Source: Mesorhizobium sp. B2-8-5 (GTDB lineage Bacteria; Pseudomonadota; Alphaproteobacteria; Rhizobiales; Rhizobiaceae). Taken from it: a stretch of 64,000 bases of DNA. Position 1 is the stretch's first letter. Each line of letters opens with the position of its first letter. The notes beneath the pieces are model-generated. The model made no database searches. It was not told where the DNA came from and saw only the letters and a list, made by a program, of their open reading frames with translations. Where the stretch lies: contig NZ_CP083951.1 of assembly GCF_006440675.2 (NCBI RefSeq), positions 3,567,501-3,631,500 on the forward strand. The letters run 5' to 3'. The position numbers and the translations under genes are program-made. Below, piece by piece: positions 7,877 through 15,262 of this stretch.

Positions 7877-8665
7877 ATGATCGAAGCGCGCGACATCTCG
7901 GTGGCGATCGGCGGCAAGCGCATCGTCTCGCATGTCGATTTCGCCGCGCGGCCCGGCGAGGTCTCGGCCATCGTCGGACCGAACGGGTCCGGCAAGACGA
8001 CCTTGCTCAAGGCGCTGACCGGCGAGCTCGCCTATACCGGCACCGTCACGCTCAACGGCCGCGACCTGTCGGCCATGAAGCCGGTCGAGGCAGCTACGCT
8101 GCGCGCCGTGCTGCCACAGGCCACGACGCTGTCCTTCCCGTTCACCGTGCGCGAGATCGTGCGCCTCGGCCTGATCGGCGGGCGCTCCGGCGTGCTGCCG
8201 GGCGAGGATGCGCGCCTGCCGGAGCGGGCGCTGGCGCGCGTCGACCTCGACGGTTTTGCCGGCCGCTTCTACCAAGAGCTTTCCGGCGGCGAGCAGCAGC
8301 GCGTGCAGCTTGCCCGTGTGCTCTGCCAGGTCTGGGCGCCGGTGCTCGAGGGCAGGCCGCGCTATCTCTTCCTCGACGAGCCTGTCTCCAGCCTCGACGT
8401 CAAGCACCAGCTCATCATCATGAACATTGCCCGCGACTTCGCCCGGCGCGGCGGCGGCGTGGTGGCGATCCTACACGACCTCAATCTGACGGCCATGTAT
8501 GCCGACCGCATTTTCGTGCTCTCCCACGGCCAGCTGGCCGCCGCCGGCTCGCCGACGGACGTGCTGAATGACGAGCTGATCGAGAAGGTGTTCGACTGCA
8601 GGCTGAAGGTCGGCGCGCTGCCGGCCGCGAACATGCCGTTCGTGTTGCCGCAATCGGCCGCTTAG
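7877..8665 (+). CDS. hmuV: Heme ABC transporter ATP-binding protein
   Basis: The 262-residue ATPase has all nucleotide-binding motifs in order: Walker A GPNGSGKT (residues 34-41), a Q-loop in VLPQATTLSFPF, signature LSGGEQQRVQLARVL, Walker B YLFLDEPVSSLD and switch histidine in AILHDLN. It powers heme import through HmuU. The length is typical of HmuV. It closes the rightward hmu operon; downstream is a large inverted repeat and then the convergent rirA gene. Confidence 0.93.
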   Translation: MIEARDISVAIGGKRIVSHVDFAARPGEVSAIVGPNGSGKTTLLKALTGELAYTGTVTLNGRDLSAMKPVEAATLRAVLPQATTLSFPFTVREIVRLGLIGGRSGVLPGEDARLPERALARVDLDGFAGRFYQELSGGEQQRVQLARVLCQVWAPVLEGRPRYLFLDEPVSSLDVKHQLIIMNIARDFARRGGGVVAILHDLNLTAMYADRIFVLSHGQLAAAGSPTDVLNDELIEKVFDCRLKVGALPAANMPFVLPQSAA

Positions 8666-8678
8666 GTCTGGCGGTGAA

Positions 8679-8892
8679 CTTCGTCATCCACGGGCGGAGC
8701 GGGAGCGAAGCGGACGCAGCGCAAACCCGAGGATCCATTCCGTGACATCAACCGAAGAAAGCAGCGGTCCAGAAGGAGCGCTGGCGCCTACGCCGCTCGT
8801 TCTGCATCGCCGCGGCGCTCGCACGTCACGGAATGGATTCTAGGGTCTGCGCTGCGTCGCTGCGCTCCTTGCTCCGCCCTAGAATGACGAAG
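8679..8892. repeat. Large inverted repeat, about 70-bp arms, between hmuV and rirA
   Basis: The left arm (about 8679-8747) begins CTTCGTCATC and ends ATCCATTCCGTGAC. The right arm (8825-8892) is its inverse, starting GTCACGGAATGGAT and ending ATGACGAAG. By eye about four in five positions pair; the interior GCGGAGC and GACGCAGCGCA blocks match exactly. About 77 unrelated bases separate the arms. It occupies most of the 295-base gap between convergent genes and contains no gene. It resembles intergenic palindromic elements of rhizobia and could end transcription from both sides. Confidence 0.75.
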
Positions 8893-8960
8893 TCGAGGGT
8901 GGCGCCACACCCGGGAAGCCGTGGGCGGTGGCCTTTGAGAAACAGGTCGCCAGGTCTTGA

Positions 8961-9422
8961 TCACGCAGCAGGCGCGCGCTGCTCCAGAAGGTCGATGCCA
9001 AGCAGGCTGCGCACATTCGGACGCGCCGCGACGAGATCTGCGATCGTGTAGCGTGAAAGCACGGCGAAGAAGGCGTTGAGCGCCTCGCGCAGCGCCGAAT
9101 TCAGGGCGCAGCTGTCGACCAGCGGGCATTCGGCGGCGTCGTTCTCGAAACACTCGGCCATGGCGAAGCTCTCTTCGGTGACGCGCACGACATCGAACAG
9201 GTTGATCTGTTCGGCCGGACGGCCGAGCCGCACACCGCCATTCCTGCCGCGCACGGTTTCGACCAAGCGGGCCTCGACCAGCGGCTGCAGGATCTTGAAC
9301 AGGAACAGTTCCGACACCGAATAGGCGGCGGCGATCTCAGGGATGCGGCTCAGCCTGTCGGTGTTTGCGGCGCAATACATCAGGATGCGCATCGCATAGT
9401 TGGTCTGGCGCGTGAGCCGCAT
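8961..9422 (-). CDS. rirA: Iron-responsive Rrf2-family regulator RirA
   Basis: The 153-residue Rrf2-type winged-helix protein begins MRLTRQTNYAMRILMYCA. It carries the helix-turn-helix region IPEIAAAYSVSELFLFKILQ and the wing ETVRGRNGGVRL. The three cluster-binding cysteines fall at C91, C99 and C105 (MAECFENDAAECPLVDSC), exactly as in known RirA proteins, which bind an iron-sulfur cluster and repress iron-uptake genes when iron is sufficient. The ATG at 9422 with GAGGA four bases upstream was chosen over a longer frame. A TGA-N9-TCA site lies about 80 bases upstream, suggesting autoregulation. Being beside the hmu locus, it is the likely local and global iron regulator. Confidence 0.93.
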   Translation of the reverse strand: MRLTRQTNYAMRILMYCAANTDRLSRIPEIAAAYSVSELFLFKILQPLVEARLVETVRGRNGGVRLGRPAEQINLFDVVRVTEESFAMAECFENDAAECPLVDSCALNSALREALNAFFAVLSRYTIADLVAARPNVRSLLGIDLLEQRAPAA

Positions 9423-9500
9423 GGTATCCTCGCGAAATATTAGCTTGGGCCGAATATGGCCCATAGTTTGGAACAATTCCAGACTGGACCGGTACATAGC

Positions 9501-9515
9501 TGAATAATCGTGTCA
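9501..9515. promoter_or_regulatory. Candidate RirA iron-responsive operator upstream of rirA
   Basis: TGA ATAATCGTG TCA fits the same TGA-N9-TCA pattern as the site before hmuP and sits 79 bases upstream of the rirA start. Two further short palindromes lie closer to the gene: TATGGCCCATA at 9455-9465 and TGGAACAATTCCA at 9469-9481. They may be additional protein sites. Confidence 0.5.
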
Positions 9516-9631
9516 ACTTTTTGTGCAAGCCGACGCGGATAGTCGCCGGATATCGCTCCTGCGCTTCGAGCGAGCGTTTTGGCGGCGCAGCCACTAGATA
9601 GATGCGGGTGCAAACAGGAAACGGCCTTTCC

Positions 9632-10927
9632 ATGTCACAGTCAGCTCCGGCTTTCGCGCCGGTTCGATTCGACGCCGATGCCAAGGCGAAGCTCTCGGCG
9701 TTGCGGCGGACCAAGTTCATCGCCGCGGCAGTGCTCGCGCTGTGCATCCTCGTCTTTGCGCTCGCTAAGTCCTTCGAGGGCAGCCATCCGTGGCTCGGCT
9801 TCGTCGCGGCCTTCGCCGAGGCGGCGACGATCGGCGGGCTCGCCGACTGGTATGCCGTGGTGGCGCTGTTCAGACGGCCGCTCGGGCTACCGATCCCGCA
9901 TACGGCCATCATACCGGAGAACCAGCACCGGATCGCCGACAATCTCGGCCGCTTCATCGAGGCCAATTTCCTGGCGCCCGAGCCGGTGCGCGAGAAGCTC
10001 GCCGAGGTCGATTTCGCCGCTTTGGTCGCCGACTGGCTGGCTGATGCCGAGCGCTCCGCCGCCCTGTCGCGATTCGTCGCGCGGCTGGTGCCGCAGACAT
10101 TGACGGCGGTGGAGCAATCCGGCCTGCGCGACTTCGTCACCAGCCGCATGCTGGAGCAGATCGAAAAGGTGCCGCTGGCGCCGCTCGCGGCCGATCTTTT
10201 GTCGGCGCTGACCGACGATCGCCGGCACCAGAAGCTGTTCGACGAGTTCACCAGGGTGATCGGGCGTTTCCTCAACGACGAGCAGGCGCTCGAGACGATG
10301 CGCGAAAAGATCCGCGAGGAGTTGCCATCGCTGTTCAACCTGTTTCGCGCCGATGCCTATCTCTTGAAGAAGATCGTCGCGTCGGCGGGCTCTCTGCTCG
10401 ATGAGGTGCGGGCCGATCCAGATCACCCCATGCGCGCCGAATTCGACCGCTTCGCGCTCGGCTTCATCGAGCGGCTCAGGACCTCGAAGCAATATGCAAG
10501 GCGCGCCGAGAAGCTGAAGCGCGATTTTCTCGGCCGTCCGGAGGTGAGGGCGCTGGCCGGCGATGCGTGGACAAGCCTGCGCCTGTTCATCGAGCAGGAC
10601 ATCAATGCTCCGAATTCGACGATCCGCGCGCACCTCGCCAACATGTTCGTCGAGGTCGGCAGGCATCTGGCCGACGACGCCCAGATCAGGGCCGACATGA
10701 ACCAGGGTTTTGTCGTGGCGCTGGCTTCGTTCGTGGAAAGCCAGAAGAGCGGCGTGTCGAAATTCATCGCCGACCAGGTCAAGCGCTGGGACCTGGCGCA
10801 GCTGACGCGGCTGATCGAGACGAACATCGGCAAGGACCTGCAATATATCCGCTTCAACGGCATGATCATCGGCGGGCTTGCCGGGCTGGCGCTCTATACG
10901 GCGGAGCGGCTGTTTCTCGTCAATTGA
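9632..10927 (+). CDS. DUF445 family membrane protein (YjiN-like)
   Basis: The 431-residue protein has DUF445 marks: an N-terminal membrane segment (about 25-45), the family block AFAEAATIGGLADWYAVVALFRRPLGLPIPHTAIIPENQ, a long helical middle, and a C-terminal membrane segment (GMIIGGLAGLALYTAERL). The role of the family is unknown; it is predicted to be an inner-membrane protein with a large soluble helical domain. The ATG at 9632 (MSQSAP) with AGGAAA upstream is preferred; an in-frame ATG at 9602 would add ten residues. It is transcribed divergently from rirA and precedes the phasin gene. Confidence 0.8.
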   Translation: MSQSAPAFAPVRFDADAKAKLSALRRTKFIAAAVLALCILVFALAKSFEGSHPWLGFVAAFAEAATIGGLADWYAVVALFRRPLGLPIPHTAIIPENQHRIADNLGRFIEANFLAPEPVREKLAEVDFAALVADWLADAERSAALSRFVARLVPQTLTAVEQSGLRDFVTSRMLEQIEKVPLAPLAADLLSALTDDRRHQKLFDEFTRVIGRFLNDEQALETMREKIREELPSLFNLFRADAYLLKKIVASAGSLLDEVRADPDHPMRAEFDRFALGFIERLRTSKQYARRAEKLKRDFLGRPEVRALAGDAWTSLRLFIEQDINAPNSTIRAHLANMFVEVGRHLADDAQIRADMNQGFVVALASFVESQKSGVSKFIADQVKRWDLAQLTRLIETNIGKDLQYIRFNGMIIGGLAGLALYTAERLFLVN

Positions 10928-10966
10928 CGCCAGCCCGGCGCGCACTATTCTGCCTTGGGTCTTAAG

Positions 10967-11008
10967 CAATTCGGGGCGGAAAACCGCTACACACTTTTCC
11001 TGGAATTG
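10967..11008. repeat. Dispersed 42-bp palindromic intergenic repeat, copy 1
   Basis: The element starts CAATTC and ends GGAATTG, with a conserved centre CGGAAAACCG and ACACTTTTCCTGGAATTG. Three relatives occur at 15023-15087, 17673-17714 and 39061-39101, all in short gaps between genes. The ends can pair, so a transcript through it would form a hairpin. Confidence 0.8.
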
Positions 11009-11050
11009 CGTTTGAGGGCGCCGCGAACGCGGCAAAACGGGAGGCAGAGC

Positions 11051-11479
11051 ATGGCAAAACAACCGGAATCCTATTCGTTCCTCGACATGTTCAGCAGGTT
11101 CGGTCGCGACCTCAAGCTGCCGAATGTCGATGTCCAGGCGATCCTGGATCATCATCGCAAGAATCTCGAAGCCCTGGAAAAGTCGGCAAGGGCGGGTGCG
11201 GCAGGGGCATCCTCGGTGCTGGCGAGGCAGCATGAGATGGTGCAGAATGCCATGCACGAGATCACGCGGATGGCGCAGAATTACCAGACGCCCGGCAATC
11301 CGCAGGACCTCATGACCAAGCAGGCTGAATTTGCCCGCAGGTCGTTCGAGACGACGCTGAAGAATGCCAGCGAAGTGGCTGGCCTTGTGCGGAAATCCAG
11401 CACCGAATCGGTCGAGATACTGCGCGAGCGGATCAGGGATGCGATGGCGGAGATCCGCGCCGGTTACGAAAAGAAATAG
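11051..11479 (+). CDS. Phasin family protein
   Basis: This 142-residue all-alpha protein begins MAKQPESYSFLDMFSRFGRDLKLP. It continues with the phasin pattern LDHHRKNLEALEKSARAGAAGASSVLARQHEMVQ and an amphipathic C-terminal half with FARRSFETTLKNASEVAGLVRKSS. Phasins coat polyhydroxyalkanoate granules and control granule number and size. GGGAGG lies 7 bases before the ATG. The MaoC-type protein downstream could supply hydroxyacyl units, but no PHA synthase is in the window. Confidence 0.8.
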   Translation: MAKQPESYSFLDMFSRFGRDLKLPNVDVQAILDHHRKNLEALEKSARAGAAGASSVLARQHEMVQNAMHEITRMAQNYQTPGNPQDLMTKQAEFARRSFETTLKNASEVAGLVRKSSTESVEILRERIRDAMAEIRAGYEKK

Positions 11480-11659
11480 CCTATCCGGCGGTTTCGGACC
11501 CACCATCGACCGATATGCGATGCAACCGGCCCTGTCGCCCGAGCGTTCTCGGCTTGCCCCAAAAGCATCAACTCTACCGGCGAAAATCGCGGGGCGGCGA
11601 ATTGACAGAAGCCGCCGCTTCATGGTCGGGAGACAGGCAAGAGTGATGGGAAAGCCGGA

Positions 11660-12157
11660 ATGACGGAAGCACGGCCGAGAACGCCGCCGACCTTCGAACA
11701 GTTGCGCACGATGTCCGGGCAGGAACTCGGCGTGTCCGACTGGACGACGGTCGACCAGCAGCGCATCGACCAGTTCGCCGAATGCACGGGCGACCATCAG
11801 TGGATCCATGTCGACCCCGAAAGGGCGAAACGGCAGAGCCCGTTCCGCACCACGATCGCGCATGGTTACCTGACTTTGTCGATCATCGGCGCGCTGGCGC
11901 TGGAGATGGGCATCGTGCCGGAGAACACCCAGGCCGCCTTCAACTACGGCTTCGACAAGGTGCGCTTCCTGGCGCCGGTCAAAGCCGGCGCGCGCATCAG
12001 GCTGCGCACCACGCTGCTTTCCATGGAGGACCGTGGTCCCGGCCAGTATCTTATGAAGGCAGCCAACACCGTCGAGATCGAGGGCGAGCAGAAGCCGGCG
12101 CTGACGGCCGAAACGCTGGTGATGATGTACGAGCGCCGCAAGCGGGCAGGGGCTTAG
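11660..12157 (+). CDS. MaoC/NodN-like hot-dog dehydratase
   Basis: The 165-residue single hot-dog domain protein carries the (R)-specific enoyl-CoA hydratase motif with D45 and H50 (GDHQWIHVDPERA) and the following IAHGYLTLSII block. The sequence pattern (ELGVSDWTTVDQQRIDQFAECTGDHQW) is that of NodN-like MaoC proteins of rhizobia. The probable reaction is reversible hydration of an enoyl-CoA. The preceding phasin gene hints at PHA or fatty-acid metabolism; the real substrate is unknown. The 180-base gap from the phasin gene shows no other gene. Confidence 0.8.
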   Translation: MTEARPRTPPTFEQLRTMSGQELGVSDWTTVDQQRIDQFAECTGDHQWIHVDPERAKRQSPFRTTIAHGYLTLSIIGALALEMGIVPENTQAAFNYGFDKVRFLAPVKAGARIRLRTTLLSMEDRGPGQYLMKAANTVEIEGEQKPALTAETLVMMYERRKRAGA

Positions 12158-12173
12158 TGCGGCGGGAACGGCA

Positions 12174-13010
12174 TTACCCTTGATAGCCGAGGCAGATCGC
12201 GCCTAGAGCGACAACGCCGCAAGCCGCAATTCGCCTCGGCGTCAGGGTCTCTCCCAGGAAGAGCCGGCCGATCAGCGCCGCGAAAACTACGCTCGTCTCG
12301 CGTATGGCGGTGATCGGACCGGCCGGCCCGAGCGCGAAGGCTGCGACCACGGCGCCATAGGCTACCAAGGCGAAAATCCCGCCGCCGAGCGCCTTCAGCG
12401 CATCGGGCGAACGAAAGTCAACGGTGAGCTTGCCGCGGCAGATGATGAAGGTGACCGGCAGCAGCACGCCGTAGACCAACAGCACCCAAGCCGTGTAGGC
12501 GCCTGAACTTCCCGCCGATCGGACACCGATAGCATCGACCGTCGCATAGGCGGCGATGATCGTGCCGGTCGCCAGGGCATATAGGATTGATGTCGTTGCC
12601 GCGCGCCCTTTGCCAAGCGAAAGGCTCATGATGCCAAGCGCGGCGAGAACGACGCCAAGCGACTGATGCCAGCTCAGACGCTCGCCCGCCAGAACGAAAC
12701 CGCCTAGCGTCACCAGAAGCGGCACCGAGCCGCGAACGATCGGGTAGACCTGTCCCAATTCGCCGTAGCGGTAGGCCGCCACCAGAAAGAGACTGTAGCC
12801 GACCTGAAGGCAGGCCGAGAGCATGACATAGGGCCAGGCCGACGCCGCCGGAAGGGGGTTGAAGATCGCCAACGGAATGGCGGCGATCGTTGCCGAGAAG
12901 CTCATGACCGTGACGGTCCAAAGCCTGTCGCTGCCGGTTCGCAGAAACGCGTTCCAGCCGGCGTGCAGGATCGCGGCGAACAATGCCAGGCTGATGACTG
13001 TCGCGCTCAT
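12174..13010 (-). CDS. EamA/DMT-superfamily transporter
   Basis: The 278-residue membrane protein has ten predicted hydrophobic helices in two EamA repeats. It opens with FAAILHAGWNAFLRTGSDR and ends each repeat with the typical GERLSWHQSLGVVLAALGIMSL and GETLTPRRIAACGVVALGAICL. EamA proteins are small metabolite exporters or importers. The start codon overlaps the stop of the tetR-type gene by four bases (ATGA), so transporter and regulator are translated together and the transporter is the probable regulated target. Confidence 0.85.
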   Translation of the reverse strand: MSATVISLALFAAILHAGWNAFLRTGSDRLWTVTVMSFSATIAAIPLAIFNPLPAASAWPYVMLSACLQVGYSLFLVAAYRYGELGQVYPIVRGSVPLLVTLGGFVLAGERLSWHQSLGVVLAALGIMSLSLGKGRAATTSILYALATGTIIAAYATVDAIGVRSAGSSGAYTAWVLLVYGVLLPVTFIICRGKLTVDFRSPDALKALGGGIFALVAYGAVVAAFALGPAGPITAIRETSVVFAALIGRLFLGETLTPRRIAACGVVALGAICLGYQG

Positions 13011-13588
13011 TGCGGTCTCTCCCGCGTGGCGAGAATGGCCATTGCTGCACTGCGGGCATCGCGAATGGCGGCGTCGGGCTGGCCCATCCGGGCCATCAGC
13101 GTCGCGCCTTCAAGCAGCATCAGCAGGGCGGCCGAAACGCTTTCCGCCGCATCGGCGGGCATCGTTTCTTCGAGGATCAGGCGCATGCGCCGCTTCAGGC
13201 CGTTCTTTTGTCTGACGGCGGCCTGGAACACCGGGTGCGCCGGATCGCCGAACTCGGCCAAGGCATGCGCGAACAGGCAACCGTGGAAATCGGCGCTGCG
13301 GAACCAGCGCCCGTACCAGTCGAAGATTGTGCCGATCTTCTGCTCGGGCGTGGCCGCCTGTTCGGCGAGGCGGTCGAGCTGGCGATCGAACCGCTCTGCA
13401 CGGTAGGCCAGGACCTCGACCATCAAATCGTCCTTGCTGGGGAAGTGACGATACATGGTCATCTTGGCCACGCCGGCTTCGGCGATGATGCGGTCGATGC
13501 CGGTGGCGTGAAAGCCGACGCGCTTGAACAGCCCGTAGGCGGTTTCAACGATGTGCTGGCGCTTGTCGGTCCTGGTCGGTTCGGTCAT
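13007..13588 (-). CDS. TetR/AcrR family transcriptional regulator
   Basis: The 193-residue repressor-type protein has an N-terminal TetR helix-turn-helix (about residues 9-55: TAYGLFKRVGFHATGIDRIIAEAGVAKMTMYRHFPSKDDL) and an all-helical ligand domain with an LLEGATLMARMG C-terminal helix. It heads a two-gene unit with the overlapping EamA transporter. A promoter with an inverted repeat just inside the transcribed region lies upstream, implying autorepression relieved by a compound that the transporter moves. Confidence 0.9.
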   Translation of the reverse strand: MTEPTRTDKRQHIVETAYGLFKRVGFHATGIDRIIAEAGVAKMTMYRHFPSKDDLMVEVLAYRAERFDRQLDRLAEQAATPEQKIGTIFDWYGRWFRSADFHGCLFAHALAEFGDPAHPVFQAAVRQKNGLKRRMRLILEETMPADAAESVSAALLMLLEGATLMARMGQPDAAIRDARSAAMAILATRERPQ

Positions 13589-13607
13589 GGCAAGCGATTG
13601 GTGATGA

Positions 13608-13650
13608 GACAGGTCTGTCCCTTTCTATGCGGAAGACAAATACGTGTCAA
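13608..13650 (-). promoter_or_regulatory. Promoter and TetR-type operator of the tetR-EamA unit
   Basis: On the minus strand TTGACA (13650-13645) is followed after exactly 17 bases by TAGAAA (13627-13622). Immediately after comes the inverted repeat GACAG-AC-CTGTC (13619-13608). A repressor bound there would block transcription start or clearance, as expected for a TetR autorepressor. The spacing and motifs are directly visible; the protein bound is inferred. Confidence 0.6.
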
Positions 13651-13762
13651 TTGCCGGCTACTCGTCGGGAAGGCCGGGCAAGCAAGGGCGGGAAATACGC
13701 GCAGCGGCGGTAGGCGGAGACGCCTTGGCATTGGGAGGCCTCTCCGCCTGTGTGGCCTTGGA

Positions 13763-14962
13763 TCAGGCTGCTTCCGCTCGTTTGAGCGATACGCCGAGCG
13801 CGGCGAGCGTGATCGCCGCCATCAGCGAGCAATAACCGGCCAGCGGCCATGCCGTGTCGCCATCCAGGAAGATGATGAACATCGTGCCCGCCGCGGAAAC
13901 GATCACGCTCTGCAGGCAGAAATAGAGCGCGACGGCCGTGCCGGCGACCTCGCCGAACGGCGCCAGCGCGCCGTTGGCCGTCACCGACGCGGTGAGGACG
14001 ATGCCGATGGCGATGATCCACATCGGCATGACGAAGCTCGCGAAGGATGGCTCGGCGAACAACTGTCCTGCAGCCAGCAGGGCAGCACCCAGGAGCAGCA
14101 TCGCCATGCCGCGCCTGACGCTGCCTTCGATGCCCCAGCGCGCGACGAAGCTTTTGGCGAAGCGGGTGGCGACGATCATCACCAGCGCCGCGCTGGCGAA
14201 GGCCAGGCTGAAGCCGATCTGGGAAAAGCCGGCCTTGCCGATGAGCACTCTCGGCGCCGTCGAAAAGAACACGAAGAACGAGCCCATGGCGGCGGCGAAG
14301 GCCAGCGTGTAGGTCCAGAAGCCGAAGCTGCGCAGGATCGGCCCGAAACCAGCCCGGGCAGGGCCATGGGTCAGCGGGCGCGTTTCTCGCCATCTTGGCC
14401 AGGCGTTGAGCGTGGCGGCCACGGCAAGAATGCCGAGCGCCACGAAGATCGCCCGCCAGCCGAAACTGTTGGCGATCAAAGCCCCGGCGATCGGTCCCAG
14501 CGCCGGCACGAAGGACAGCAGCGAGCCGAGCGTGCCATAGATGACGGCGCCTTCCGGCCTTTGCGCATAGATGTCGCGGACGGTGGCGAAGACAGCGACC
14601 AGCATGGCCGAGGCGCTCAGGGCCTGCGCGATGCGAAGGGCAAGGAAGACCGGTGAAAGCGACGTAAGGGCGAGCAGGAAGGAGGCGGCCGCGAACGACA
14701 GGGCGCCGCCGATCAGCACCGGGCGCCGACCGATCCTGTCGGAGATCGGTCCGAAAGCAAGTTGGCCGAGCCCCAGACAGATCATGTAGAGGCTGAGCGT
14801 CAGTTGCACCACGGCCGTCGAGGTGCCGAGCGCGCCCGGCATGATCGGCACTACGGGCAAGTAGATATCCATGGCGAGGGAGGCCAGGACGTCGAAGGGA
14901 GACAAAAGCAGCAAGGCTGCTGGCATGGACAAGGTCCATGTCGGCTGGTTCGGAGAAGACAT
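13763..14962 (-). CDS. CmlA/FloR-family phenicol (chloramphenicol/florfenicol-type) MFS exporter
   Basis: The 399-residue, 12-helix major-facilitator drug:proton antiporter shows close resemblance to FloR along its length. Examples are LLSPFDVLASLAMDIYLPVV near the N-terminus, motif A in GPISDRIGRRPVLIGGA, APRVLIGKAGFSQIGFS, VATRFAKSFVARWG and IVLTASVTANGALA. FloR/CmlA exporters remove chloramphenicol and relatives from the cytoplasm. The ATG at 14962 matches the usual N-terminus. No mobile element, attenuator peptide or resistance cassette is next to it, so it looks like a resident chromosomal member; whether it confers resistance cannot be read from sequence. Confidence 0.8.
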   Translation of the reverse strand: MSSPNQPTWTLSMPAALLLLSPFDVLASLAMDIYLPVVPIMPGALGTSTAVVQLTLSLYMICLGLGQLAFGPISDRIGRRPVLIGGALSFAAASFLLALTSLSPVFLALRIAQALSASAMLVAVFATVRDIYAQRPEGAVIYGTLGSLLSFVPALGPIAGALIANSFGWRAIFVALGILAVAATLNAWPRWRETRPLTHGPARAGFGPILRSFGFWTYTLAFAAAMGSFFVFFSTAPRVLIGKAGFSQIGFSLAFASAALVMIVATRFAKSFVARWGIEGSVRRGMAMLLLGAALLAAGQLFAEPSFASFVMPMWIIAIGIVLTASVTANGALAPFGEVAGTAVALYFCLQSVIVSAAGTMFIIFLDGDTAWPLAGYCSLMAAITLAALGVSLKRAEAA

Positions 14963-15022
14963 GAGGAGAGTTCCGCTCAAATGGTGACATTCGGCGGCGA
15001 TCTGCCTGAGTCTTTTCTGACG

Positions 15023-15087
15023 CAATTCCGGACGGAAGGCTACGACGCAGGGCCGAGCCTAACCGCTTTACACCTTTCCTGGAATTG
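15023..15087. repeat. Dispersed palindromic intergenic repeat, copy 2, with about 23 extra bases
   Basis: It has the same ends as the 42-bp family (CAATTCCGGACGGAA at left, CTTTCCTGGAATTG at right) but is interrupted after CGGAAGG by about 23 bases before AACCGCTTTACAC. It lies in the 300-base gap between the MocR-type gene and the FloR-like gene. Confidence 0.7.
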
Positions 15088-15110
15088 CTCACGGGAATGA
15101 CGGACAGACT

Positions 15111-15210
15111 GCCGCAACAACGAAGCGCTGTTGCGGCTTACTTGTCTGCTGACTTGCTGGATCCCATGGCTGTCGGTCCCGGTGACGATGCGCATGCCGG
15201 CTGGCATGCG
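15111..15210 (-). terminator. Two hairpins downstream of the MocR-type gene
   Basis: Two perfect inverted repeats occupy the gap after the stop at 15263 on the minus strand. CGCATGCC (15191-15198) pairs with GGCATGCG (15203-15210), and GCCGCAACA (15111-15119) pairs with TGTTGCGGC (15129-15137). Neither is followed by a T-run on the minus strand, so factor-dependent ending or transcript stabilisation is more likely than intrinsic termination. The rest of the gap holds only the repeat described above. Confidence 0.4.
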
Positions 15211-15262
15211 TGCTCGCGTTTCACTACCAGCCGAAGATCGCTCGGGCAACCGACGGTCGCGC

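Noticed and set aside
8666-8960. Small gene in the hmuV-rirA gap
   Set aside because: The gap is explained by the long inverted repeat; no frame has a ribosome site or motif.
9887-11863. 658-codon minus-strand frame
   Set aside because: Antisense to the DUF445 and phasin genes; basic, low-quality composition and no domain.
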